Below, one piece after another: positions 15,707 to 24,734 of a stretch of DNA of 64,000 nucleotides (the first letter of the stretch is position 1; each line of letters opens with the position of its first letter). The notes under the pieces are model-generated. The model had not been told where the DNA came from. It made no database searches and was given only the letters and a program-made list of their open reading frames with translations. This DNA comes from Deltaproteobacteria bacterium (GTDB lineage: Bacteria; Myxococcota_A; Polyangia; Polyangiales; Houyiibacteriaceae): assembly GCA_017644045.1 (NCBI GenBank), contig JAEPMI010000008.1, positions 434,001 through 498,000 on the forward strand. The letters run 5' to 3'. A program made the position numbers and the translations under genes.

Positions 15707-18465
15707 GCGACAACACGCTCCAGTTGCCGCGCGATGGTGCGGTGCCATACTCCGCGACCGTGCGAGAGGCCCCCACCGTCGACTTGAGCCGCCTCGCGCC
15801 GAGCCTCGGCCACTGCTGCGACGGATACCTCGAAGGGTATCGCGGCCGCTTCGAGGCCGATGTGCGGCGCGGTGCTTCCGGAGTGGCCGCTGCGTCGAAG
15901 TTCTCGCGCGCTCTCGACGGTCTCCTCGGCGCCCTCTACTGCGCCGCGGACGCGGCCGCGGGACCGAAGAACGAAGGCCGCGTGGCTCTGGTCGCCGTCG
16001 GCGGTTACGGCCGCGGCCTGGTCGGGCTCAGCTCCGACGTCGACGTGCTCTTCCTCTGCGACGATCCCAGCGACCCCCGAGTGCGGGCGCTCGCCGAGGG
16101 CTTGCTCTACCCGCTCTGGGACCTGGGCATGGAGATCGGCCACGCGGTCCGCGGCCAGGAGGAGACGCTCGCGCTCGCCCGCGAGGACATCCGCACCGCG
16201 ACCACGCTCATCGACCTGCGCCGCGTCGCCGGCGACGAGTCGATCGTCACCGACCTCTTCAAGGGCGCGCGGCGCGCGATCTTCGAGCCGCACCTCGACG
16301 AGTTCCTGAACGCGCTCGAGGAAGACACCATCCGCCGGCACGAGCGCTTCGGGGATTCCCTCTACCTGCTCGAGCCGGACGTGAAGAACGGCCGCGGCGG
16401 TCTGCGCGACCTCGACGTCGCCGAGTGGGCCGCCCGCGCGCGCTGGGACGCCCGCTCGACCCAGGACTACGTGCGCACCGGGGCATTGCTCCAGCGCGAG
16501 GTCGAAGAGCTCGACGCGGCGCGCGAGATGCTCTGGCGGGTCCGCAACCTGCTTCACCTGCGCGCCAAGCGGCAGCAGGACCGGCTGACCTTCGCCGACC
16601 AGGAGGAGATCGCCCACGAGCTCGGCTTCGTCGACGGCATCACCCTCGGCGTCGAGCAGTTCATGCAGGCGTACTACCGCCACGCTCGTGTGGTCGCCCA
16701 GACCGCCGAGCGGATGCTGATGCGGGCGCGCCCGCGGCGCCGGAAGACCCCGGCGAGCCAGCGCTCCCTCGGCGACGGCACCGCCATCTTCGACGGCCAC
16801 GTCACGCTCAGCGACACCGACACGCTCGGGAAGGACCCGGCGGTCGCGTTCCGGCTCTACCAGCGCGTGCTCGAGAAGCGCCTGCCGCCGTACCCCTTCG
16901 CGCGCGACGCCATCGCGCGGCTCGCCGTCGACGAGGAGTGGCGCGAGGCCCTCCGCGGCTCACGCGAAGCCAGCGAGACCTTCCTCTCGCTCTTCACCAC
17001 CACCGACCGCGGCGGCTGGGAGCGCGGGCCACTCTCGCGCGGGTCGCTCCTCGACGAGCTCCACGAGGTCGGGCTCACGGTGGCGATGGTCCCCGAGCTC
17101 GAGCCGCTCACCGGGCGGGTCCAGCACGACGTCTTCCACGTCTACACCACCGACATTCACGCGATCCGCGCGGTCGAGCGGTTGCGCGCCGTCTTCGCGG
17201 GCGAGCGCATCGAGCACCTGGCGCTCTCGAATCGGCTGGCGGCCGAGACGCCGCGGCGCGTGCCGCTCTTCCTGGCGACCTTCCTCCATGCGCTCGGCAA
17301 GGTCCACGGGCACGGCCACGGCATGCCCGAGGAGCGCGAGGGATCGCGCAGCGCTTCGATGGTGCGCCCGATCGCCGAGCGGCTCGGACTCAAGCCCATC
17401 GACGTCGACCACGTCGTGTGGCTGCTCCAGGAGCAGGGGAGCCTCTACTTCTGGGCCACCAAGCGGGACACCAGCGATCCCGCCGTTCTCGACGAGGTCG
17501 CGCGCCGGGTCGGTTCGCTCGAGCGGCTGCGGGACCTCTACCTGATGACCGTGTCGATCCTCTCGACCGTGAACCCGCGCTCGCTCACCGACTGGACCGC
17601 GCGCATGCTCGAAGACCTCTACTTCGGCGTGGCGGGCGTGCTGGAGGGCCGCGGTGGCTCGGCCGCTGGCCGGGCGGCGGCGCTGCGTCGCGAGGTGAAG
17701 GTCGGCTTCACGGGGGACCGCGACGAGGCCCTCCTCGAGCGCTTCGTGGACGCGATGCCCGAGCGCTACATTCTCGCCAACCCGGTCGACGTCATCCGCC
17801 GCCACGCGCGCGTGGTGCGCGACGCGGCCGGCGAGCGCACGACCGTCGCCCTCGGGCCCGGACCCAGCGAAGACGTCTCGGAGATGCTGGTCGTCACCGA
17901 TGACCGCGCGGGTCTGCTGGCCGACGTCTGCGCGGTCTTCGCGAAGCATCGGGTCGCGATCGTCGACGCGCAGATCTACACGCTCCCCGGTGACTCCGAG
18001 GTCGGCGAGTCCCGCGATCGCGCGGTCGACGCGTTCGCCGTCCGGCGCGAGAGCGGTGGCCGGCTGGACCGGGACCTCCGTGGGCGGGTCGAACAGGACC
18101 TCCGAGCGTTGGTCGCCGGCGAGGCCGAGGCCTCCGAGATGCTCGCGAAGACGCCGACCACGCCCTCCTGGGCGCGCCGACCGGGACCCGGGGTCTCGAC
18201 CGACGTGCGCATCGACAACGAGGCGTCGGCGTCGTTCACGGTGGTCGACGTGCTGACCCGCGATCGGCCCGGCGTGCTGCACACCATCGCCCGGACGCTC
18301 CACGAAGAAGGGCTGACCATCGCCCTCTCGAAGATCACCACCGAGGGCGATCGCGTCACCGACGTGTTCTACGTCCGCGACGCCGAGCTGGGCGAGAAGG
18401 TGCGCGACCCCGAGCGCCTCCGGAGCCTGGCCCGGCTCCTGACTCAGCGTCTCGAAAGCGCCTGA
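15703..18465 (+). CDS. glnD: GlnD-type PII uridylyltransferase with degenerate HD domain
   Basis: A 920-residue protein from GTG 15703, with GGAGGAG upstream. The nucleotidyltransferase domain is intact: GGYGRG at 100-105 and the metal pair D112/D114 in SSDVDVLFL. Two C-terminal ACT domains (~725-800 and ~845-915; VTDDRAGLLADVCAVFAK and TRDRPGVLHTIARTLHEEG) should sense glutamine. The central HD domain, which removes UMP from PII, is damaged: the HD pair reads H529-A530 in FLHALGK, and the later helix that normally holds HH reads LLQEQGSLYF. The protein may therefore add UMP but not remove it. It is translationally coupled to the amidase gene. Confidence 0.92.
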   Translation: MSDNTLQLPRDGAVPYSATVREAPTVDLSRLAPSLGHCCDGYLEGYRGRFEADVRRGASGVAAASKFSRALDGLLGALYCAADAAAGPKNEGRVALVAVGGYGRGLVGLSSDVDVLFLCDDPSDPRVRALAEGLLYPLWDLGMEIGHAVRGQEETLALAREDIRTATTLIDLRRVAGDESIVTDLFKGARRAIFEPHLDEFLNALEEDTIRRHERFGDSLYLLEPDVKNGRGGLRDLDVAEWAARARWDARSTQDYVRTGALLQREVEELDAAREMLWRVRNLLHLRAKRQQDRLTFADQEEIAHELGFVDGITLGVEQFMQAYYRHARVVAQTAERMLMRARPRRRKTPASQRSLGDGTAIFDGHVTLSDTDTLGKDPAVAFRLYQRVLEKRLPPYPFARDAIARLAVDEEWREALRGSREASETFLSLFTTTDRGGWERGPLSRGSLLDELHEVGLTVAMVPELEPLTGRVQHDVFHVYTTDIHAIRAVERLRAVFAGERIEHLALSNRLAAETPRRVPLFLATFLHALGKVHGHGHGMPEEREGSRSASMVRPIAERLGLKPIDVDHVVWLLQEQGSLYFWATKRDTSDPAVLDEVARRVGSLERLRDLYLMTVSILSTVNPRSLTDWTARMLEDLYFGVAGVLEGRGGSAAGRAAALRREVKVGFTGDRDEALLERFVDAMPERYILANPVDVIRRHARVVRDAAGERTTVALGPGPSEDVSEMLVVTDDRAGLLADVCAVFAKHRVAIVDAQIYTLPGDSEVGESRDRAVDAFAVRRESGGRLDRDLRGRVEQDLRALVAGEAEASEMLAKTPTTPSWARRPGPGVSTDVRIDNEASASFTVVDVLTRDRPGVLHTIARTLHEEGLTIALSKITTEGDRVTDVFYVRDAELGEKVRDPERLRSLARLLTQRLESA

Positions 18466-18482
18466 CCCCGGGAGAATGTAGA

Positions 18483-19520
18483 GTGCGCGCCATGGCGCGC
18501 GCATCGATCCTGCTGACCTCGCTCCTGGCCTTCGGGTTGCTGACCGGCTGTCCTCCCAAGGAGGAGGAGGGCGACGAGGGCACCACCGGTGACGAGGACA
18601 TCATGTTTCCCGACGAGGCCGCGGCCCAGTCCACGCCGCGCCACGAAGCGTCCCCGCTGGTCGCGCGCGGCGAGACCGCCCTGGCGGGCGGCAACCTGCA
18701 GGAAGCGACGGAGATCTTCCGGCAGGCGGTCGCCGAGGACGAGAGTGACCCGCGCGCTCAGCTCGACCTCGGTCTCGCGCTCGAGCTCGGCAACGACTAC
18801 GCTGGCGCCGAGGCGGCCTACCGAGCCGCGATCGCGATCGACGCCGACTTCGCCGAAGCGCTCAACAACCTCGGCCTGCTCCTCCGCGATCGCGAGCGAG
18901 GCTCGGAGGCCGTGCCGCTGCTCCGGCGGGCCGTCGAGCTCGAGCCCTCCATGGCCGAGGCGTGGGTGAACCTGGCCCTCGCGCTCGAGGAGAGCGGCGA
19001 CGACCGTGCCGCCGAGGAGGCCTACCGCGCCACCATTCGCCTCACGCCGGACGACCCGATGGTCCGCGCGAACCTCGGGCTCCTGCTGCTCCGCAACGGC
19101 GAGGAGTCGGCGGCTGCGCTCGAGCTTCGCCGCGGCCTTCAGCACGCGCGCGGCAACGTCGCCGCGCTCCAGGCGATCGGCAACGGCTTGCGGCGCGCGG
19201 GACACCCGGACGGCGCCGCTCGCGCGATGGAGATGCTCGTCGATACGATGGACAGCCCGACGGCGGCGGTGCTCTCGGAGCTCGCGCTCGCCCAGCGCGC
19301 CGGCGGCGATCGCGCGGCGGCGGAGCAATCGCTCGAGCGCGCACTCACGGTCGACGAGACGTTCGCCACCGCCCACTACCTGCTCGGCAGCATGCAGGCG
19401 GCGCGTGGGGCCTACGACGACGCGATCCGGCACTTCGAGCGCTATCTCGCGCTCGAGCCGCAGGGGCAGCACGCCGAGCGGGTGCGTCAGCACCTGCAGG
19501 CCGCGCGACAGGCCCGCTGA
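18483..19520 (+). CDS. TPR-repeat lipoprotein
   Basis: The 345-residue protein has a lipoprotein signal ending LLAFGLLTGC, then an acidic linker. At least six TPR units follow to the end (ARGETALAGGNLQEATEIFR, LALELGNDYAGAEAAYRAAI, HYLLGSMQAARGAYDDAIRH). GTG 18483 has GGGAG eight bases upstream; ATG 18492 is the alternative. TPR lipoproteins act as scaffolds at the outer membrane, in pilus or envelope complexes for example. The partner here is unknown. It lies 17 bases after glnD and probably shares its transcript. Confidence 0.85.
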   Translation: MRAMARASILLTSLLAFGLLTGCPPKEEEGDEGTTGDEDIMFPDEAAAQSTPRHEASPLVARGETALAGGNLQEATEIFRQAVAEDESDPRAQLDLGLALELGNDYAGAEAAYRAAIAIDADFAEALNNLGLLLRDRERGSEAVPLLRRAVELEPSMAEAWVNLALALEESGDDRAAEEAYRATIRLTPDDPMVRANLGLLLLRNGEESAAALELRRGLQHARGNVAALQAIGNGLRRAGHPDGAARAMEMLVDTMDSPTAAVLSELALAQRAGGDRAAAEQSLERALTVDETFATAHYLLGSMQAARGAYDDAIRHFERYLALEPQGQHAERVRQHLQAARQAR

Positions 19521-19703
19521 GCCCGGGTCCGAAGAGCCGGCGACGACTCCGATGACGAGAGGGTTCAGTGTTGGCGCGATCCCCCGTACCATTCGTCGTG
19601 AACGGATGAGCCACGAGATTCGAATGGGGCACCTCCCGCCCGTCCCTTGCTCGTTTGAGCGCACTCACCAGCTCAGCCTGTGTTCGGGGGTCGATTGGAC
19701 CGA

Positions 19704-21065
19704 ATGAGGCGACTCTTCATCCTCTCGATGGGATTGCTGTCCGCGCGAGGTGTGGCCGCGCAGGACACGCCCGAGCGCTGGTTGGTGGAGGGCGAGGTCA
19801 GCGCCATCGCGCCGGTCTCCGCTCCGCAGCGCGACCGCTTTCGGCCCGGCGTGGTCGGCGGGGTAGGGGTCCTTCGCAGCCTCCATCCGACACTCCTCGT
19901 GGGCCTGCACTACCGTGGTGGTGTGCTCTTCGATGGGCCGCCGCCGGACGACCCCACCCTCGCGGATCCGGGCGTGGGGAGTCTCTCCACGCTGTCGCTC
20001 GGGCTCCGAGTGCGTCCGCTCGGACGCTCGACCGATCCGAGTCGGTTGGGTGGCCTCTTCGTGGAGGTCGCCGGAGGCGGGGCTCTGACGGGGAGCTCGA
20101 TGCGCTTGCAGGGAGGCGCCGCCCTCGGGTGGGGGTTCGAAGTGGGATCCGTCACGGTCGCTCCGGTACTCCGGTACACCTGGGTTCACCAGCCGTCGGG
20201 GCAGCTCGACTCGCGTGACGCCCACCTCGTCTCGCTGGGTGTGCAGATCGGGCTCTTCGACGGGCGTCTTCCGCGCGCCGAACCGGACCCCGAGCCGGAG
20301 CCCGAGCCGGAGGTGACGGACCGCGACCGAGACGGCATCCCGGACGCCGACGACGCGTGCCCCCGCCAGCCGGAGGACTTCGACGCGTTCGAAGACACGG
20401 ATGGCTGTCCCGACGAAGACAACGACCAGGACGGAATCGAGGACGCCGACGACGAGTGCCCGATGCGTCCGGAGGACATCGACCAGTACGAGGACTCCGA
20501 TGGTTGTCCGGACCCGGACAACGACCTCGACGGGTTCCCCGACGAACGGGACGCCTGCCCCAACGATGCCGAGGTCATCAACGGCGTCGACGATGAAGAC
20601 GGGTGTCCCGACGAGGGGCTCATCGAGATGGTCCAAGATCGCATCGTCCTCGAAGAGACCGTGCTCTTCGACTTCCAGCGTTCGCGAGTGAAGAGCCGCG
20701 CACGCCCGGTGATCGACGCCATCGTCGAGCTGGCCCGGCAGCATCCGGAGTGGACGCGGATGCGGATCGAAGGCCACGCGGACGTCCGAGGGAACGAGGA
20801 ATTCAACATGGAGCTCTCCGTGCGGCGCGCTCGGAACACCATGCGTGCGCTCGTGGAAGCGGGCATGCCCGAAGAGCGCGTCGAGTTCGTGGGGTACGGC
20901 GAGTCCCGGCCTCGTGACCTGCGCCAGACGGAGCACGCGCACCAACGCAACCGGCGCGTCGAGTTCGTGGTCCTCCAACGTCGTGAGCTCACCGACGAAG
21001 AGGTCGAGGAACGGGACCGACAAGGAGTCGAGCAGCGGGGAGCGATCGAGGAGGCGCGGCAATGA
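19704..21065 (+). CDS. OmpA-family outer-membrane protein with Tsp3 calcium repeats
   Basis: A 453-residue protein from ATG 19704, chosen because the signal peptide then begins MRRLFILSMGLL and ends near VAAQ. Residues ~25-195 look like an outer-membrane beta barrel. A Pro/Glu linker leads to thrombospondin type 3 calcium repeats (~205-310; DRDRDGIPDADDACP and its copies). The C-terminal OmpA domain (~320-435) has the peptidoglycan-binding IEGHADVRGNEEFN and RRARNTMRALVEAG motifs. It should tether the outer membrane to peptidoglycan. Its stop overlaps the next start (ATGA), so three genes form one unit. Confidence 0.93.
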   Translation: MRRLFILSMGLLSARGVAAQDTPERWLVEGEVSAIAPVSAPQRDRFRPGVVGGVGVLRSLHPTLLVGLHYRGGVLFDGPPPDDPTLADPGVGSLSTLSLGLRVRPLGRSTDPSRLGGLFVEVAGGGALTGSSMRLQGGAALGWGFEVGSVTVAPVLRYTWVHQPSGQLDSRDAHLVSLGVQIGLFDGRLPRAEPDPEPEPEPEVTDRDRDGIPDADDACPRQPEDFDAFEDTDGCPDEDNDQDGIEDADDECPMRPEDIDQYEDSDGCPDPDNDLDGFPDERDACPNDAEVINGVDDEDGCPDEGLIEMVQDRIVLEETVLFDFQRSRVKSRARPVIDAIVELARQHPEWTRMRIEGHADVRGNEEFNMELSVRRARNTMRALVEAGMPEERVEFVGYGESRPRDLRQTEHAHQRNRRVEFVVLQRRELTDEEVEERDRQGVEQRGAIEEARQ

Positions 21066-22237
21066 GAGTCTGGGCTTGGTTGATGCTGGTCAGCTCCGCA
21101 GGGTGCGCCAGCCCCGTCGTCGGCGCGGAGTGCGCAGCGGGGTACGAGCTCTGCGACGGCCGGTGCGTGGACCTCTCGAGCGATGGTGCCCACTGCGGCG
21201 CGTGCGGAAACGCCTGCGTCGATGGAGTGTGCGTGGACGGCGTGTGTCCCGGCGGCCCGCTCCTGGACGGCGGTCCCGACGCCGATGTGGGCGACATGGG
21301 GCCTCGAGACGGAGGGCGCGATCGGCCGGACTTCGGCCCGCCTCCGGCATGCGCCTGCAATCTGGGCGAGAGTTGTTGTGACGCGACGTGCGTGGACGTC
21401 GACATCGAGCCGGGGAACTGTGGGGCCTGCGGGAACGCTTGCGCAGACGGTGAGGTGTGCTCCGCGGGCAGCTGCGGTCCCGACTGTGACGACGGACTGA
21501 CCCTCTGCTCCGGCCTGTGTCTGGACCTGAGCAACGATCCGAACAACTGCGGATCCTGTGGCAACGTGTGCGCCACGGGAATCTGCATCGACGGCGAATG
21601 CGCAATCGGCTTCCCCGGTCACGTCATCCTGGTCGGACACGATTACCAGTCGAACCGAGAGGGGCAGAACCGCGTCGCGGGCAATGCGATCTTCACTTCG
21701 TTCGAGGCGACCCCGCAGGTCGTCGGCTATCGCGGCTCGGCGACGACCGCGTCGGTGCGCGGTGTGGAACGCGCGGTCGACCAGGTGGCCGCCGAACGGG
21801 CGCGGAGCTGGGACCTCACGACCGTCGAAGCTGACGAGGTGACTGCCGCGCTCGACGATGCGGACGTCTTCCTCGTGTTTGCTCAGGGAGACGCCACGGC
21901 TGACGACGCGCTCGCCGATCTCGGGGCGCTCTGGTCCGTCGCGCTCGATACCTTCACCCGGAGGGGGGGCGTGGTCGTCGTGTTCGACGGCCCGGCGATG
22001 CACTCGGGAACCTGGCAGGTCCTCGCACGCGCGGCCTTGCTGGATGTCGGCGGTCGAGTCGAAGTCACGGGCGACGAGCTCGCACTGGCCGACCCCTCGG
22101 ACACCGTGGCGTTCGGCGTCCCCATCCGATACGTGGGCGAACGGGCCACCGTGCGCTTCGCCGACACCGATGGCGCTCAGTCCGTGGTGGCCCACCCCGA
22201 GGGGTCGGTCGTCCTGCACCGGACAGTGGTCCCGTGA
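21062..22237 (+). CDS. Cys-rich repeat lipoprotein of unknown function
   Basis: The 391-residue protein has a short signal with lipobox SSAGC. Three Cys-rich modules follow (~24-60, ~95-135, ~140-180), each ending in the pattern CGACGNACVDG, CGACGNACADG or CGSCGNVCATG. A Gly/Asp linker separates the first two. The C-terminal ~200 residues form a globular domain starting GHVILVGHDYQSNREGQNR, which reads like a Rossmann or ThuA-type glutamine-amidotransferase-like domain (VFLVFAQGDAT, GVVVVFDGPAMHSGTW). That domain call is tentative. It sits between an OmpA protein and a diguanylate cyclase, overlapping both by four bases. Confidence 0.8.
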   Translation: MRVWAWLMLVSSAGCASPVVGAECAAGYELCDGRCVDLSSDGAHCGACGNACVDGVCVDGVCPGGPLLDGGPDADVGDMGPRDGGRDRPDFGPPPACACNLGESCCDATCVDVDIEPGNCGACGNACADGEVCSAGSCGPDCDDGLTLCSGLCLDLSNDPNNCGSCGNVCATGICIDGECAIGFPGHVILVGHDYQSNREGQNRVAGNAIFTSFEATPQVVGYRGSATTASVRGVERAVDQVAAERARSWDLTTVEADEVTAALDDADVFLVFAQGDATADDALADLGALWSVALDTFTRRGGVVVVFDGPAMHSGTWQVLARAALLDVGGRVEVTGDELALADPSDTVAFGVPIRYVGERATVRFADTDGAQSVVAHPEGSVVLHRTVVP

Positions 22238-23145
22238 CCGACCCCCCGTCGCTGGACGACCGGGAGGACGTCACGGCAGAGATGGAGCTGGTCGACGAGA
22301 CCGGTCCCAGGGAGCTGGGCGCGTTGCGGATCGTCAAAGGTTCGGAGGTCGGAGTCGTCTTGTCGATCCCGCCGGTCCGTTCGGTGGTCGTCGGTCGTGG
22401 CACGGACGCGGACGTACGCCTCCCTGACGAGAGCCTCTCCCGACGGCACGCGCGCTTCTTCCACCTGGGGGGCGCGCACTACGTGGAGGACCTGGGCAGC
22501 ACCAACGGCGTTCGGGTGGAGGGAGCCAAGATCGGCGGACTACCGCGGCGCCTGTCGCATGGAGACCGGGTCCAGCTGGGAAAAGAGACGGTCTTCCTCT
22601 TCGAGCTCCACGACCCCGCGTCGAAACGCGCCGCGGAGGAGCTATATCGTCAGGCCGTTCGAGACGGACTGACGGGCCTCTACAACCGGCGCTACCTCGA
22701 TGAGCGACTCGAGCAGGAGAGCGCATACTCGGCGCGTCACGAGCAACCTCTCTCCGTGATCCTCATCGACCTCGACCACTTCAAACAGGTGAACGACGAG
22801 CACGGGCACGCGGCGGGCGACACGGTGCTCCGTTCGGTGAGCCGCGTGATCGAGGGAGCCGTACGCTCGGAGGACATCGTCGCCCGTTATGGCGGCGAAG
22901 AGCTCTGTGTGCTCGCGCGAGGCACCGCCGCTCGGGGAGCTCTCGCGCTCGCGGAGCGACTCCGACGGAACGTCGAGTCCCTGCCCATTCGCTGCGACGC
23001 CGTCACGCTCCGAGTGACCGCGAGCTTCGGCGTCGCGACGGCTCATGCGAGCGATGGCCTGCTCGAAGCCGCCGACGCCGCTCTCTACGCGGCCAAGGAG
23101 GCGGGTCGCAACCGCTGCGTCCACGCCAGGGACGTCGAGGGGTAG
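22234..23145 (+). CDS. FHA-GGDEF diguanylate cyclase
   Basis: The 303-residue protein starts at GTG 22234, overlapping the upstream stop (GTGA). Residues ~30-125 are an FHA domain with VVGRGTDADVRLPD, SLSRRHARF and LGSTNGVRV, which binds phosphothreonine. Residues ~135-300 are a GGDEF domain with the active motif GGEEL (220-224) and an upstream RxxD inhibitory site (RSED, 211-214). It should make c-di-GMP under product inhibition, possibly activated by a phosphoprotein from a Ser/Thr kinase. No membrane segment is present. A strong hairpin follows 30 bases after the stop. Confidence 0.95.
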   Translation: MTDPPSLDDREDVTAEMELVDETGPRELGALRIVKGSEVGVVLSIPPVRSVVVGRGTDADVRLPDESLSRRHARFFHLGGAHYVEDLGSTNGVRVEGAKIGGLPRRLSHGDRVQLGKETVFLFELHDPASKRAAEELYRQAVRDGLTGLYNRRYLDERLEQESAYSARHEQPLSVILIDLDHFKQVNDEHGHAAGDTVLRSVSRVIEGAVRSEDIVARYGGEELCVLARGTAARGALALAERLRRNVESLPIRCDAVTLRVTASFGVATAHASDGLLEAADAALYAAKEAGRNRCVHARDVEG

Positions 23146-23174
23146 GCCCGCCCGAACTGACCGGACGGACGACC

Positions 23175-23200
23175 GAAGCCGGCCCCGAGAGGCCGGCTTC
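23175..23200. terminator. Strong hairpin between convergent genes
   Basis: A perfect 10-bp stem, GAAGCCGGCC with GGCCGGCTTC around loop CCGAGA, lies between the GGDEF gene and the convergent lipoprotein gene. It lacks a long T tract. It is probably a shared transcription end. Confidence 0.65.
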
Positions 23201-23223
23201 GCTCGTACGTCTTCGGAACCGGC

Positions 23224-23697
23224 TCAGCCGTCGCTGGGGTCGCCGAGCACCGCGCTCGCGGTGAGGGCCTCCCCGCTCTCGGGCATCGGCACCACCGTCG
23301 CGGTCGAGATCTCTTCGAGCAGCTCCTCCCAACGCGCCATGCGCTCTCGGTAGACACTGCGCTGGCCGTTCGCGTAGCCGGGATGCTCCGCGCTGAACTG
23401 ACAGAGGTTCGCGACCGTCAGGCCCTCGCTCGCCAATGACGCGCGAATGTGATGAATCATCCGAGACTCGGAGCCCAAGTCTCTTGCCGCCTCCAGGGCG
23501 GCCAGTCGGCTCGGGTACTCCCGCTGGGCTGCTGCTTCGAGCTCGGCCTCGTACTCCTCGAGACCGGCGTCGATGAGCCTGTCGTAGCGGTAGACCTCGT
23601 GGCCATCGAGGGACGCGCGGACGTCCAAGTTGGCACTGGCACCACAGGCGCTCGTGAGGGTGGCGAGGGCGAGCATCGTGAGAACGGACTTCGTCAT
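23224..23697 (-). CDS. Small lipoprotein of unknown function
   Basis: A 157-residue protein from ATG 23697, which has AGGGAG eight bases upstream; a longer reading from 23736 is less likely. The signal MTKSVLTMLALATLTSAC gives lipobox TSAC. The mature protein is charged and mostly helical (LIDAGLEEYEAELEAAAQRE). I do not recognise a family. It stands alone between a terminator hairpin and the MscS gene, with a 208-base upstream gap that likely carries its promoter. Confidence 0.7.
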   Translation of the reverse strand: MTKSVLTMLALATLTSACGASANLDVRASLDGHEVYRYDRLIDAGLEEYEAELEAAAQREYPSRLAALEAARDLGSESRMIHHIRASLASEGLTVANLCQFSAEHPGYANGQRSVYRERMARWEELLEEISTATVVPMPESGEALTASAVLGDPSDG

Positions 23698-23905
23698 GGG
23701 GTGACTCCCTGTGCGATTGGAGGTGGTGGGAGCCAACCTCGCCGTTTCGGCGGTCCTTCAAACCGTAGGGCGAACCCCTTAGGTCAGTGACTTTGCGTCC
23801 ACGTCTTTCGAGCGTGGTTGCCGTTTCGACCGGCTCCCGTTCTTTGGTGTTGTGGGAAAGTTATCGCGATGGCGGATCGAGTGCAAGCCGATCGAGCAAA
23901 AATCG

Positions 23906-24724
23906 TCAGGCGGCGTCGCCGATGCCGTGGTGCAGGAGCACCGGCGGTCGGATTCCGCGCGCGGCGAAGGCCTCGATGACCTGCTCGGTCACGTCCGTCT
24001 CGAGGGCCTTCTCGTACTTCACGTCGAGCACGTAGACCTTGGCGCGGAGTCGCAGCGCGGGCACCGTCCCGAGCACCACCGGGCTGATGACGACGTTCCA
24101 GGGCTTCTCCAGGTACGCGAAGCGACTCGCCGTCAGCGCCTCGCCCACGAGACGCTTGGCCAGCGGCAGGTCCTGGTCGAGGCCGATGTGGAAGTCGATC
24201 TGGACCAGCATGTCGAGGGCGCCGGCGTTGCCGCTCGAGACCGGGTCGGTGAGGAACTTGTTGTTCGGGATCGTGATCAGGCTGTCGTCGAGCGTCACCA
24301 GCCGAACGGTTCGCAGACCGATCTCCACGATCTCGCCGTAGAAGCCTCCGAAGCTCACGCGGTCGCCCACCTGGAAGGGGCGGTCGATGAGAATGATGAT
24401 GCCCGCGATCATCGACGCCATCAGGTCCTTGAAGGCGAAGCCGACGGCCACGGCGATGGTCCCGCCCAAGGCCAGCAGCGCTTCGTTGCTCAGGCGGAAG
24501 AGGAGGCCCACCGCGGCGCCGATGCCGATGGCGAACACGACCAGGCGAAGGATGGCCTTCGACTGACTGAGCAGCAGCCGTCGGTCCGGGAAGCGCTCGG
24601 AGAGGTTGCCGAAGGTCCGCGTCAGGAACCCCGCGCCCACCCACGCCGCGACCAGCACGAGGATCGCGGGCACGATGCCGTCGACGCGGAGGAACTGGAT
24701 CAGGTCGGTCGGGTTCTCGTTCAT
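23906..24724 (-). CDS. Small-conductance mechanosensitive channel (MscS family)
   Basis: The 272-residue protein has three hydrophobic helices in the first ~105 residues. The pore helix is followed by the family signature AFKDLMASMIAGIIILIDRP and FQVGDRVSFGGFYGEIVEIG. The beta domain has RLVTLDDSLITIPNNKF, and a C-terminal alpha/beta domain completes the family length. It should open under membrane tension and release solutes after osmotic downshock. It lies 10 bases after the large membrane NTPase gene, so the two are very probably co-expressed. Confidence 0.95.
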   Translation of the reverse strand: MNENPTDLIQFLRVDGIVPAILVLVAAWVGAGFLTRTFGNLSERFPDRRLLLSQSKAILRLVVFAIGIGAAVGLLFRLSNEALLALGGTIAVAVGFAFKDLMASMIAGIIILIDRPFQVGDRVSFGGFYGEIVEIGLRTVRLVTLDDSLITIPNNKFLTDPVSSGNAGALDMLVQIDFHIGLDQDLPLAKRLVGEALTASRFAYLEKPWNVVISPVVLGTVPALRLRAKVYVLDVKYEKALETDVTEQVIEAFAARGIRPPVLLHHGIGDAA

Positions 24725-24734
24725 GGGCTCGGCC

